Part shown: piece after piece, positions 26,985-35,580 of the stretch
How the letters are laid out: each line of letters opens with the position of its first letter
Position numbering within the stretch: the first letter of the stretch is position 1
NCBI RefSeq assembly: GCF_042678945.1
Contig: NZ_JBHTLM010000021.1
Coordinates: forward strand, 11,070-75,069
Length of the DNA: 64,000 nucleotides
Direction of reading: 5' to 3'
Source: Fontibacillus puldeungensis
GTDB taxonomy: Bacteria > Bacillota > Bacilli > Paenibacillales > Paenibacillaceae
The notes under the pieces: generated by a model
Seen by the model: the letters and a program-made list of their open reading frames with translations, nothing else
The model's database searches: none
What the model was told of the DNA's origin: nothing
Translations under genes and position numbers: made by a program

Positions 26985-27037
26985 TTAAAAAATAAAAAGC
27001 GCGAGATGCGGGGGGGATGCCCACTCTCACGCTTTAC
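26985..27037 (-). terminator. Terminator of the secreted unknown gene
   Basis: On the minus strand AAAGCGTGAGA pairs with TCTCGCGCTTT around a C-rich loop and is followed by TTTTTATTTTTT. It lies about 25 bp beyond the stop codon at 27063 and insulates the arg promoter. Confidence 0.88.
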
Positions 27038-27062
27038 GCTGTCAACCTTTACCTTCTTATGG

Positions 27063-27845
27063 CTAGATCGATGAACCACGATGACCGAAGCCAGACTTGT
27101 CCGGAAGCTGTCCATTCACCATTTTCGTTACACGATCCGTGACATCAGCAAGCCGCGAATCATATTCCGTTTGGGTGATTTTTCCGTCTTTCAGGCAGGT
27201 GGCGAGTTGTTCCTTCTCTTTCTCCACCAGCAGATTAATGATCGTCGTAACGTCAACATTTTGCTCAGCCGCAATTGAAGCAAGGGTCTTTCCAGACTTC
27301 ATCGCCTCCTGCAGCTTGTCCGTCGTTAACCCGAGTGCTGCAGCCAGTTCTTCCGAACTGCCGTGCATAAAACCGATGCCATGGTGGGCACCCATGCCAT
27401 TTCCCATATCGCCTTTGCCAGTAAATGCGCCTTTTGCGTCTAACCATTTTTCTGCAATAGTCGCATAATCGATAGTTTTCGTCTGGCCTTGCTTATTGGT
27501 CTTTGTGGCAGCATTCGATTCCATCCACTTGACGAGTTGTGCCTTCAAATCCTCACGGGTAATATTTTGCTCTTGGGCAATTTCCGCCAGTGTCTTCATT
27601 TTTATTTTCTCTTTAAACGTCGTTTCATCCAGTTTCAGGTATTGCAAAAGTTGATCTTCCAAGCCGCGAAATCCGAATCTGCCAAACTTGCCATCGCCCG
27701 GCTTAACATTAGAGTGAACCTGGGAACTACCCGAGGTCGCATCCGATGCAGATGCAGCTCCGGCGTTCGGCACAGGCAGAGCACCTCCCACCAGCAGCAT
27801 TGCAGCGGCTATTGAACCAGCCATAAGTATTTTCGTCTTCTTCAT
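27063..27845 (-). CDS. Secreted protein of unknown function with two related helical repeats
   Basis: I do not recognise a named family. The 260-residue product starts with a clear signal peptide (MKKTKILMAGSIAAAMLLVGGA). Two similar modules follow: residues about 60-115 (LLQYLKLDETTFKEKIK, LAEIAQEQNITREDLKAQLV) and about 165-235 (ELAAALGLTTDKLQEAM, LASIAAEQNVDVTTIINLLV). Each has the pattern length-L-x-L-(D/T)-x-(T/D)-(x)-K-(x)-K-x-L-A-x-IA-x-EQN. A Gly/Met/His-rich linker (KGDMGNGMGAHHGIGFMHG) lies between and the C-terminus is GFGHRGSSI. The start at 27845 has AAAGGTGG nine bases upstream. It is monocistronic, between argC and YitT. Confidence 0.7.
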   Translation of the reverse strand: MKKTKILMAGSIAAAMLLVGGALPVPNAGAASASDATSGSSQVHSNVKPGDGKFGRFGFRGLEDQLLQYLKLDETTFKEKIKMKTLAEIAQEQNITREDLKAQLVKWMESNAATKTNKQGQTKTIDYATIAEKWLDAKGAFTGKGDMGNGMGAHHGIGFMHGSSEELAAALGLTTDKLQEAMKSGKTLASIAAEQNVDVTTIINLLVEKEKEQLATCLKDGKITQTEYDSRLADVTDRVTKMVNGQLPDKSGFGHRGSSI

Positions 27846-27956
27846 CTTCAACATCCACCTTTCCATGATTGGAGTAGCTTACGAAAACATCTTATCCACC
27901 TTAGCTGAATAACTGCTGAACGCCGCCTTAACCTCGACTTAATATCACACACAAAA

Positions 27957-27992
27957 TGCAAAAAACCGCCCGAAGTTTGCTTCGGACGGGTT
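27957..27992 (-). terminator. Terminator-like hairpin 430 bp downstream of the YitT gene
   Basis: On the minus strand CCGTCCGAAG pairs with CTTCGGGCGG and is followed by TTTTTTG. The nearest upstream gene on that strand is the YitT gene ending at 28421, so it ends either a long 3' region containing the family B repeats or an unseen short RNA. Confidence 0.7.
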
Positions 27993-28070
27993 GGATGATC
28001 TGGAAGGAACTGCTCGCTTCCTTGGTTATGACGTTCTATCTAAGCGCCATCTGATCGCCAGGTAGCCTGA

Positions 28071-28256
28071 ATAGATGTAAAAAGTGCAGCTATTTTGCGC
28101 CGTTTTCGGTTTTTCTCAAATTTAGATGTATTTCCTACATTTAATGAGCTGAATTTCGCTCCTACCAGCACTGCAAAGCTCGATTAACTGTACTTTATAC
28201 ATCTAAATCCACCAAATGTCCTCTATGCCGAAATCTAAATGTACAAAATACAACTA
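28071..28256. repeat. Four-unit repeat element, family B copy 2
   Basis: Four 22-nt units start at 28071, 28122, 28185 and 28235 (spacing 51, 63, 50). Core forms are TAGATGTA...TGCAGCTA, TTAGATGTA...TACATTTA, TAACTGTA...TACATCTAA and CTAAATGTA...ACAACTA. Spacing is the same, within one or two bases, as copy 1 at 18019-18205. The rest of the 575-bp gap (27993-28070, 28257-28420) shows no gene. Confidence 0.72.
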
Positions 28257-28420
28257 AATCCTGAACGATCCGACGCACTACCTCCACCTCACATAGCCTA
28301 TTAAGTCACATAGCGTATTAACTTGTGTAGTGTATCAACTAATATGATTCTTCACTTCGTATGGTGCACTCACCACCCCATACGCCCACTACTGCACTAC
28401 CTACAACTACCATCTACACC

Positions 28421-29314
28421 CTACTCCTCCTGCACCCGCTTAAACCCTTCGCCGAGCACCTCGTGGGCGTTCGTGATGATGACAAAAGCGCTCGGCTCCA
28501 GCGTCTGAACGAGCGTCTTCAGCCGGGTTACCTCGCTCTGACCGACCACAACCATCAGCACGGTACGGTCATCCCCGGTATACCCGCCGCGGGCGCTCAG
28601 CTTGGTCAAGCCGCGGTCGAGCTGGTTGAGCACAGCTTCCGAGATCGCTTCGGTCTGCTCGGCGATGATGTAGGCGACCTTCGTGTAATTGAATCCAAGC
28701 TCGATGGAGTCGATGATTTTGCCGGTGATGTACAATCCGATCAGCGCGTACAGCGCTTTTTCCGGGGACAGCACAAAACCGGCCAAGGCAATAACGGTGC
28801 CGTCCATCATGACGACGCAGACGGACAGGCTCAAGCCGCTATATTTTTGAATAATTTGCGCCAGGGTCGATAGCCCACCAGTAGAGCCTCTCCCCCGGAA
28901 AACAATACCCAGCCCCAATCCTACCCCGATACCGCCATAAAGCGAGGCCAACAGCGGGTCTGTGGTCGGTACAGGCAAGGTTCTCGTTATAAAGACAAAC
29001 AGTGGAAGCACTACCGTGCCGAGCAAGGAACGAATGGCGTAATCGCGCCCAAGCATCCAAAACCCGGCTACGAATAACGGGATATTGAGTGCCCATTGCG
29101 TGTAAGCCGGTTCAATCCCAAACAAGGACTGCGCGATAACCGACAGGCCGGAAACCCCGCCTGAAGCAATGTGATTCGGCACAAGGAATAAGTTAAAAGC
29201 TAATGCGGTAATCAAGGACCCGACGATAATCATCGTCGTATCGATGGCATGACGAACCGGTCCAGTTAGAGGAATATACTCATTAAGTCTGCGTCTGCGG
29301 GTTTTTGGCGGCAC
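28421..29314 (-). CDS. yvjA: YitT/YvjA-family membrane protein (DUF2179)
   Basis: A 297-residue polytopic protein of the YitT family, function unknown. About five to six hydrophobic helices fill residues 25-190, with the family motif ASGGVSGLSVIAQ and RGRGSTGGLSTLAQIIQKYSG; the cytoplasmic C-terminal DUF2179 domain (about 215-290) shows ARGGYTGDDRTVLMVVV and DPSAFVIITNAHEVLGEGF-type ending. The start is GTG with AAGGAGGGGGCAGG upstream. In B. subtilis yvjA sits between prfB and the ftsEX region, and this gene follows prfB here, which is why I use that name. Confidence 0.88.
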   Translation of the reverse strand: MPPKTRRRRLNEYIPLTGPVRHAIDTTMIIVGSLITALAFNLFLVPNHIASGGVSGLSVIAQSLFGIEPAYTQWALNIPLFVAGFWMLGRDYAIRSLLGTVVLPLFVFITRTLPVPTTDPLLASLYGGIGVGLGLGIVFRGRGSTGGLSTLAQIIQKYSGLSLSVCVVMMDGTVIALAGFVLSPEKALYALIGLYITGKIIDSIELGFNYTKVAYIIAEQTEAISEAVLNQLDRGLTKLSARGGYTGDDRTVLMVVVGQSEVTRLKTLVQTLEPSAFVIITNAHEVLGEGFKRVQEE

Positions 29315-29378
29315 CCTGCCCCCTCCTTACTCATACTACTTTTACTATATGTATTCCAGCATCATCAGGAAGCAAACG

Positions 29379-29416
29379 AAAACCCACCCGAACATGCCTT
29401 GCCCGAAGGTGGGTTT
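29379..29416 (-). terminator. Rho-independent terminator of prfB
   Basis: On the minus strand AAAACCCACC pairs with GGTGGGTTTT around an inner TTCGGG/TTCG segment. It lies 25 bp beyond the prfB stop codon. Confidence 0.88.
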
Positions 29417-29440
29417 TACGATATGCATTTATGAAGCAAA

Positions 29441-30551
29441 TTAAGCTTCCGTCCGAATCTGGCTCCGCAAATACCCGTCGATAAAAGCATCCAGATCCCC
29501 ATCCATAACAGCCCCGACGTTCCCGGTCTCTACCGAGGTCCGGTGATCCTTCACCATGCTGTACGGGTGGAACACATAGGAACGAATTTGGCTTCCCCAA
29601 GCGATATCGGATTGCTCGCCGCGGATTTCGTCCAGTTCCTTTTGCTGCTCCTCCAGCTTGCGCTCATACAGCTTGGAGCGTAGCATCGTCATCGCTCTCT
29701 CCCGGTTTTTGATCTGTGAGCGTTCATTTTGGCACGTCACCACGATCCCGGTTGGAATATGCGTGATCCGGACTGCCGAGTCCGTCGTATTGATGTGCTG
29801 ACCGCCCGCACCAGTAGCCCGGTACGTATCAATCTTGAGATCCTCGGTACGTATTTCAATCTCAATATCATCATTGATTTCCGGCACGACGTCGCAGGAG
29901 ACGAAGGACGTGTGTCTACGCCCGGAAGCGTCGAACGGAGAAATCCGGACGAGCCGGTGTACACCCTTCTCTGCCTTCAGATAGCCGTAGGCGTTGTAGC
30001 CTTTGATCAGCAAAGTGACACTCTTGATCCCGGCTTCATCACCAGGCAAGTAGTCGAGCGTCTCGACCTTGAAGCCACGTTTCTCCGCCCAGCGAGTATA
30101 CATCCGCAGAAGCATTTGTCCCCAGTCCTGGGATTCGGTACCCCCGGCGCCAGGATGCAGCTCCAAAATGGCGTTCATTTTGTCATACGGCTGATTGAGC
30201 AGTAGCTGCAGCTCGAATTCCTCCACCTTTTTAACCAAAGAAGCAACGGACTCGCCGATTTCTGCAGCCATCGACTCATCGCCCTCTTCTTCGGCGAGCT
30301 CAGCCATCATTTCGATATCGTCGTATTCCGTCTGTAAGGCATTGTATTGATCAACCGACGACTTCACGGCATTCATTTCCGCAATAATGGCTTGGGCCTT
30401 ATCATTGTCGTCCCAAAAATCGGGAGCCGCCATTTTCACCTCGTAGTTCGCGATCATTTCCTGCTTCAGGTCTAAGTCAAAGAGACCCCCTAAGGTTGGA
30501 TAATTTCATAGCGATTTCCCGCATATCTTGTTTCACACTCGGATCAATCAT
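29441..30551 (-). CDS. prfB: Peptide chain release factor 2 (RF2), with programmed +1 frameshift
   Basis: RF2 ends translation at UAA and UGA. The first 24 codons run from ATG 30551 (MIDPSVKQDMREIAMKLSNL) to an in-frame TGA at 30477-30479; after a +1 shift the frame continues to 29441, giving 369 residues. The shift site reads AGGGGG-TCT-CTT-TGA-C, matching the autoregulatory site known from E. coli. In the main part the stop-codon-reading SPF tripeptide (RISPFDASGRR) and the catalytic GGQ (TGAGGQHINTTDSAV) are intact. It follows secA, as in Bacillus. Confidence 0.97.
30476..30491 (-). promoter_or_regulatory. Programmed +1 frameshift site in prfB
   Basis: AGGGGG acts as an internal Shine-Dalgarno sequence three bases before the slippery CTT, which is followed by TGA and C. 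Low RF2 slows reading of TGA and lets the ribosome slip to GAC, so RF2 controls its own level. Confidence 0.95.
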
Positions 30552-30600
30552 ATAGATTAAATCACCTTTCTTCACGGAATAAAATATCAGATTACAAGAA

Positions 30601-30698
30601 AAATAGCGGCAATTCATGGCGCTTGTTCTACTAAAAGGCACCGAGCTTTCTCTATTCGCTGTCTTTTCGTAAAAACAATGCCGCTAAATTCCGCTATT
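30601..30698. repeat. Inverted repeats between secA and prfB
   Basis: AAATAGCGGCAATT (from 30601) and its inverse AATTCCGCTATT (to 30698) flank a further CTATTCGCTG at 30652. This resembles the repeat families elsewhere in the window, but the spacing differs from the four-unit layout. Confidence 0.5.
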
Positions 30699-30721
30699 CT
30701 GCTAATAAAGAAACATCGGGG

Positions 30722-30745
30722 AAAAAGCGCCTTACAGCGCGCTCC
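30722..30745 (-). terminator. Likely terminator of secA
   Basis: On the minus strand AGCGC, an 8-base loop and GCGCT are followed by TTTT, within GGGGG/CCCC flanks, 16 bp beyond the secA stop codon. Confidence 0.7.
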
Positions 30746-30760
30746 CCCGTTTAATGTCAA

Positions 30761-33268
30761 TTAAGCGTTTTGTCCATGGCAGTGTTTGTACTTCTTGCCG
30801 CTGCCGCAAGGACACGGATCGTTGCGTCCGATTTGCTCGCCGCGATGTACCGGGCGCTTCTCAACCGGATCCCCGCTCGTGGAGATTTTGTCCTCATCCA
30901 CAACCGCTTGACGTTCCTGATTCGTCTCAATTTGAGCTTTCATGAGGTACATGGCAACTTCCTCTTGAATGCTGGCTACCATCGCATTAAACATTTCATA
31001 GCCTTCAAATTGGTATTCACGCAGCGGATCGGTACCGCCATAAGCCCGGAGATGAATCCCTTGGCGCAATTGGTCCATCGCGTCAATGTGGTCCATCCAT
31101 TTGCTGTCAACCGCACGCAGCGCGATAACTTTCTCGAACTCACGCACCATTTCCGGTCCGATCGCTTCTTCACGTTCGTTGTATTTCGTCAGGACACGTT
31201 CAAAAATATACTCAACCATCTCGTGCGGCTCCTTGCCCCACAAGTCGTCTTTCGTCAAAGCACCTTCATCCAGCAGCTTGCTGTTGACGTACTCAGCTAC
31301 CTCTTGAAGCTCCCAGTTCTCCGGAATCTCGTCGGCTGTATGCGCCTCAACGACTCTTTCAACGACCGGTTTGATCATATCAAGTACGATTTCCTTAATA
31401 TTATCCGATTCAAGCACCTCGCGACGTTGTTTATAAATAATTTCACGTTGTTGATTCATGACATCGTCATATTGGAGGACTACTTTACGAACGTCGAAGT
31501 TATTGCCTTCTACCCGTTTCTGAGCCGATTCAACCGCCCGGGTGATCATTTTGCTCTCGATCGGTTGATCTTCCTCGAAGCCCAGACGCTCCATCATGTT
31601 CAGCACGTTGTCTGCACCGAAACGCTTCATCAATTCATCGCCGAGCGACAAGTAGAACTGTGTCGAGCCCGGATCGCCTTGACGTCCAGAACGACCGCGT
31701 AGCTGGTTATCGATCCGGCGTGATTCGTGACGTTCCGTACCGATAATGTGGAGGCCGCCAAGATCAGGCACGCCATCGCCAAGCAAAATGTCAGTACCAC
31801 GGCCCGCCATGTTGGTGGCGATCGTTACAGAACCAGGCTCGCCAGCGCGCGAAATAATTTCCGCTTCCTCAGCATGATATTTCGCATTCAGCACTTTATG
31901 CTGTACACCTTTGCGCTTCAGCATATCCGAAACAAGCTCGGAATTCTCGATCGAGATCGTACCTACGAGCACCGGCTGGTTGTTTTTGTGGCGTTTCACG
32001 ATTTCTTCAACAACGGCCTTAAACTTGCCTTCTACGCTCTTATATACAACGTCTGGCATGTCGACACGTTGATTCGGACGGTTTGTAGGTACCTGGAGTA
32101 CTTCCAGACCGTAAATCTTCTTGAATTCCTCTTCCTCAGTCTTCGCAGTACCGGTCATCCCGGCCAATTTGCGGTACATCCGGAAGTAGTTCTGGAACGT
32201 AATCGTGGCCAGCGTCATGCTTTCGTTCTGAACCTCGATGCCTTCTTTGGCTTCGATCGCTTGGTGCAATCCGTCGCTATAGCGCCGTCCAGCCATCAAA
32301 CGGCCGGTAAATTCGTCGACGATGACGACTTCATCCTCCGTTACGACGTAATCGACGTCGCGCCGCATGATAACATTCGCTTTGAGCGCTTGCACCACGT
32401 GGTGGTTGAGCGTGACATGCTTATGATCGTAAAGGTTGTCGATGCCGAAGGCGCGCTCCGCTTTGGCAACCCCTTTTTCGGTAAGTGAAACGGCTTTGAC
32501 TTTAATGTCTACCGTGTAATCCTCTTCAGGTTTCAACGTCTTCACGAACCGGTCGGCCGCGTAATACAGCTCCGTCGATTTCTGAGCTTGACCGGAGATG
32601 ATCAGCGGTGTCCGAGCTTCGTCAATGAGGATGGAATCCACTTCATCAATGATGCAAAAATAGAGCGGGCGCTGAACCATTTGCTCTTTGTACAGTACCA
32701 TGTTATCACGAAGGTAATCGAACCCGAATTCGTTGTTCGTCCCGTACGTGATATCGCACGCGTAAGCTTCCTGCTTCTCTTCATGCTCCATGCCGTTCAG
32801 GTTCACCCCAACGGTCATGCCGAGGAAGTTATAGATTTGTCCCATCTGCTCGCTGTCGCGCTGTGCCAGGTAATCATTGACTGTAACGACATGCACACCT
32901 TTGCCAAGGAGGGCATTCAAGTAAACCGGCAGGGTTCCGACCAACGTTTTCCCTTCACCGGTTTTCATTTCGGAAATGCGTCCTTCGTGGAGCGCCATAC
33001 CCCCAACCAGCTGTACGTCAAAATGACGCATTCCGAGCGTTCTCTTGGAAGCTTCTCTAACGGTAGCAAAAGCTTCAGGAAGAATCTCGTCCAGCGTCTC
33101 TCCTTTTTCAATCCGTTCCCGGAATTCAGACGTCTTAGCCTTCAATTGCTCGTCCGTAAGCGCCTCAAATTTCGGTTCCAATGTATTAATATAGTCCACC
33201 GTCTTCATAAGACGTCTGACATCACGGTCGTTCGTGTCGCCAAATATCTTTTTCACTAATCCCAGCAT
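30761..33268 (-). CDS. secA: Protein translocase ATPase SecA
   Basis: SecA drives preproteins through SecYEG. Its 835 residues match the Bacillus length. Walker A MKTGEGKT (101-108), Walker B region CIIDEVDSILIDEARTPLIIS, motif V NMAGRGTDI, motif VI QLRGRSGRQGDPGST, and the C-terminal zinc motif CPCGSGKKYKHCHG (SecB/ribosome-binding tail) are all present. It lies between hpf and prfB, the standard Bacillus neighbourhood. Confidence 0.99.
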   Translation of the reverse strand: MLGLVKKIFGDTNDRDVRRLMKTVDYINTLEPKFEALTDEQLKAKTSEFRERIEKGETLDEILPEAFATVREASKRTLGMRHFDVQLVGGMALHEGRISEMKTGEGKTLVGTLPVYLNALLGKGVHVVTVNDYLAQRDSEQMGQIYNFLGMTVGVNLNGMEHEEKQEAYACDITYGTNNEFGFDYLRDNMVLYKEQMVQRPLYFCIIDEVDSILIDEARTPLIISGQAQKSTELYYAADRFVKTLKPEEDYTVDIKVKAVSLTEKGVAKAERAFGIDNLYDHKHVTLNHHVVQALKANVIMRRDVDYVVTEDEVVIVDEFTGRLMAGRRYSDGLHQAIEAKEGIEVQNESMTLATITFQNYFRMYRKLAGMTGTAKTEEEEFKKIYGLEVLQVPTNRPNQRVDMPDVVYKSVEGKFKAVVEEIVKRHKNNQPVLVGTISIENSELVSDMLKRKGVQHKVLNAKYHAEEAEIISRAGEPGSVTIATNMAGRGTDILLGDGVPDLGGLHIIGTERHESRRIDNQLRGRSGRQGDPGSTQFYLSLGDELMKRFGADNVLNMMERLGFEEDQPIESKMITRAVESAQKRVEGNNFDVRKVVLQYDDVMNQQREIIYKQRREVLESDNIKEIVLDMIKPVVERVVEAHTADEIPENWELQEVAEYVNSKLLDEGALTKDDLWGKEPHEMVEYIFERVLTKYNEREEAIGPEMVREFEKVIALRAVDSKWMDHIDAMDQLRQGIHLRAYGGTDPLREYQFEGYEMFNAMVASIQEEVAMYLMKAQIETNQERQAVVDEDKISTSGDPVEKRPVHRGEQIGRNDPCPCGSGKKYKHCHGQNA

Positions 33269-33382
33269 GATTTACCCCTTTCACGCATAAACAGATGATT
33301 TGCCTAAATTGTAACAGTTTGTAAGGCATGCCGCAACACGCTCCGTCACGCCTGCACCACGGTAAAGCACTTCTCTATACGA

Positions 33383-33416
33383 ATAAAGAGCCCTATCCAT
33401 AGGCGGATAAGGGCTC
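33383..33416 (-). terminator. Rho-independent terminator of hpf
   Basis: On the minus strand GAGCCCTTATCC pairs with GGATAGGGCTC and is followed by TTTATT, about 75 bp beyond the hpf stop codon. Confidence 0.88.
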
Positions 33417-33492
33417 GTTTCGTTTGCATTCAATTGCAAGAATTACCACCTGATTCATACAATCGTCATGAATGGATCCGATGTAACGGGTG

Positions 33493-34044
33493 TTAATCCT
33501 GCTCGATCAATCCATATTTGCCGTCGTTGCGTTTATAGACAACGTTCACTTCCCGGGTATCGATGTTGGAGAAGACGAAGAAATTATGACCAACCATATT
33601 CATCTGCAAAATAGCTTCTTCCACATCCATTGGCTTCAGAGTGAAGCGTTTCGTACGAACCACTTCGAGTTCATCGTCGCCTTCTTCCAAGGCAACATTC
33701 CCTGCAGTCGCACCTTCAACAAACAGGCTGCTCTTGACGCCTTTCTGACGGAACTTGCGATTGATCTTCGTTTTGTGCTTGCGAATTTGACGCTCGAGCT
33801 TGTCCACGACCGCATCGATCGATGCGTACATGTCATCGCTCCGGTCCTCCGCACGAAGCACTACGCCGATTAGAGGAATCGTAACCTCTACCGCGTGCAA
33901 ACCTCTTACGACACTTAACGTTACAGTACCATCTGAGGTGGGGGGTGCATCAAAGTACTTGTCTAGCCGGCTGAGCTTCTTGTCGACATAGTCTTTCAAG
34001 GCCTCAGTCACTTCAATTTGCTGTCCACGAATGCTAAAATTCAT
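33493..34044 (-). CDS. hpf: Ribosome hibernation promoting factor, long form (HPF/YvyD)
   Basis: Long HPF dimerises 70S ribosomes into inactive 100S particles in stationary phase or stress. Residues 1-100 form the ribosome-binding domain (MNFSIRGQQIEVTEALKDYV; YASIDAVVDKLERQIRKHK), and the C-terminal dimerisation domain (about 125-183) shows KRFTLKPMDVEEAILQMNMV and GHNFFVFSNIDTREVNVVYKR. AAAGGAGGAGTGCCCT precedes the ATG. In B. subtilis it lies next to fliT and secA; here the flagellin island has been placed between it and fliT. Confidence 0.98.
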   Translation of the reverse strand: MNFSIRGQQIEVTEALKDYVDKKLSRLDKYFDAPPTSDGTVTLSVVRGLHAVEVTIPLIGVVLRAEDRSDDMYASIDAVVDKLERQIRKHKTKINRKFRQKGVKSSLFVEGATAGNVALEEGDDELEVVRTKRFTLKPMDVEEAILQMNMVGHNFFVFSNIDTREVNVVYKRNDGKYGLIEQD

Positions 34045-34152
34045 AGGGCACTCCTCCTTTGCTTTGCACCTTCATTATACCACAGATGTTAACCCAATGT
34101 AAAAAGAGTTACTTTATTGTAAGCCTTTTCGAATCCCGGGCAATCCTCCACT

Positions 34153-34563
34153 TTAAGAAGCGGCCTCCCGGTTTTTGATATACTCGCCAATATGCACATC
34201 CGTCTTGGTAATATGGTTGATCAGCCAGTCTACAAGCAAGCGGTTCAGCTTAATCGTGGACAGGACAGACGGCCCTTTCTCCAGCACGGAGCGCTCGAGC
34301 TCCTCCACCTTGTTCACAAATCCGTCATGGATTTGCTTGTGAACGGGATAGTCGGGATATTCCACTTCCTGCATGAGACTCTCTTCATCGCTAAAGTGCT
34401 CCACCGTGTAGCTTTTCAAAAAAGACAGTGTCTCTAAAATTTTGTCCTTACCACTTTGCTTCGTGCAGGCCTCCATGAAATCATTCAGTTTGCGGATCAG
34501 TTCCTGATGCTCTGTGTCAATCAGATCTACGCCAACGGATAAAGCTTCTCTCCAAATAATCAT
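34153..34563 (-). CDS. Bacteriohemerythrin-like di-iron protein
   Basis: A 136-residue four-helix hemerythrin domain that binds O2 at a di-iron centre. Ligand motifs are complete: His19 (DTEHQEL), His56-x3-Glu60 (HFSDEE), His75-x3-His79 (HKQIH), and a late H-x4-D (NHITKTDVHIGEY). Start ATG 34563 has GGAGGTG at nine to ten bases; the TTG at 34581 is unlikely because it overlaps that site. Such single-domain proteins are thought to deliver or sense O2, sometimes near the flagellar pole. It stands alone between hpf and a VanZ-like gene. Confidence 0.88.
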   Translation of the reverse strand: MIIWREALSVGVDLIDTEHQELIRKLNDFMEACTKQSGKDKILETLSFLKSYTVEHFSDEESLMQEVEYPDYPVHKQIHDGFVNKVEELERSVLEKGPSVLSTIKLNRLLVDWLINHITKTDVHIGEYIKNREAAS

Positions 34564-34757
34564 TCTATCTAGCACCTCCAAGACGTATCATACGATTGCG
34601 GGGTGCCGGGTGCTGTGTGACAAGTTATAATCATGCCATCGGAAAAGCGGTTTATGCAAAAAATTCGGACAATTTTCATAAAAGGTTTATCGATCAGACC
34701 GAGCGGGCGTCTGTACTGCTCAAGTAACTCATGTGCTTTCAGTCACTTATACGAACC

Positions 34758-35267
34758 CTACTGACGCTGCCCTATCCGCTTCTGCCTCCAGGTGATCAGC
34801 AAAACCATAATAATCGCGCCGAAGATCGCCCCGGCCGTATCCAGCATCACATCTTGAAACTTCGCCGTACGATTCGGCGTGAACATCTGGTGCAGCTCAT
34901 CCGAGCAAGCATAAAGGAATGAAATCATAACGGCCAATAGGAAGCGACGGAGCCTTCTTTGCGGATACAGTGCAAACATCACAAGAATTGCGAGCAACCC
35001 GTAGCTAAAAAAATGCGCGCCCTTCCGAATAAAAAACTCGATAAATCCCGCAACTCCCAAGCTCTCGATGCTTATCTCATGTCCGGCATACTGAAACGAA
35101 ATTCCGCCAAAGCGGTCTGCGACAGATTGCTCCGAAATACTCGACTGAATGTCAGGCCTTAGATCCTGCTGCTCGTAGGATTGGGAGGAAAGGATGAAAA
35201 TGACCAGCATGAGCGCAATTGCCGGGATCCAGCGGTACAGCTTGTGAAACTTATGTAATTTAGGCAA
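34758..35267 (-). CDS. VanZ-family membrane protein
   Basis: A small membrane protein of 169 residues with about four helices. The VanZ-family blocks are visible: FILSSQS after the first helix, FIRKGAHFFSYGLLAILVMF (about 80-100), and SDELHQMFTPNRTAKFQDVMLDTAGAIFG (about 120-148). VanZ raises teicoplanin resistance in enterococci, but most family members have no known role. The frame begins at GTG 35276; the TTG at 35267 has GAGGTG at seven bases, so I chose it. Monocistronic. Confidence 0.85.
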   Translation of the reverse strand: MPKLHKFHKLYRWIPAIALMLVIFILSSQSYEQQDLRPDIQSSISEQSVADRFGGISFQYAGHEISIESLGVAGFIEFFIRKGAHFFSYGLLAILVMFALYPQRRLRRFLLAVMISFLYACSDELHQMFTPNRTAKFQDVMLDTAGAIFGAIIMVLLITWRQKRIGQRQ

Positions 35268-35341
35268 CGAATTCACCTCTTCAGAACTTTATCACGGACC
35301 ATCCAGGGCCCGACCTGAAAGCGATACTTTAATAAATGTGC

Positions 35342-35478
35342 ACTAACGAATCCACACATTCTTATTTGCTGCAAAAATACGTAAAAGGCAGGTAAACCCG
35401 TGAAATAGCGCTATATGAGTTCTTTAGATTCAAAAACTTCCCTTTTTCCCTCAAATAGCGTTGCTCAGGTTCGTTAGA
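35342..35478. repeat. Partial repeat element, family C
   Basis: Two direct 26-nt units, AAATAGCGCTATATGAGTTC... at 35403-35428 and AAATAGCGTTGCTCAGGTTC... at 35453-35478, lie 50 nt apart. A more diverged inverted unit (GTTCGTTAG-type core, CTAACGAATCC on the plus strand) occupies 35342-35367, 61 nt before the first. The spacing fits three of the four positions of the layout seen in families A and B. The gap between the VanZ-like gene and csp holds this and the csp terminator. Confidence 0.55.
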
Positions 35479-35484
35479 AATTCT

Positions 35485-35514
35485 AAAAAATAAAACCCCG
35501 GGTTTCCCCAGGGT
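35485..35514 (-). terminator. Terminator of cold-shock gene copy 1
   Basis: On the minus strand CCCTGGG, loop GAAA and CCCGGGG are followed by TTTTATTTTTT, about 65 bp beyond the stop codon. Confidence 0.85.
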
Positions 35515-35580
35515 ATTTGCTAGCGAATCTTTAATTGTTAACCATCGTACCGTGCTATGTAGGTCGGCTATGCCGGATGA

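Noticed and set aside
26848..27062. T-box or riboswitch upstream of argC
   Set aside because: No specifier or antiterminator structure and no leader terminator; the promoter lies only a few dozen bases from the start and has ARG-box-like sites instead.
30601..30698. Fourth member of the four-unit repeat class
   Set aside because: The units resemble the other families but the spacing (about 30-50 nt, irregular) does not fit.
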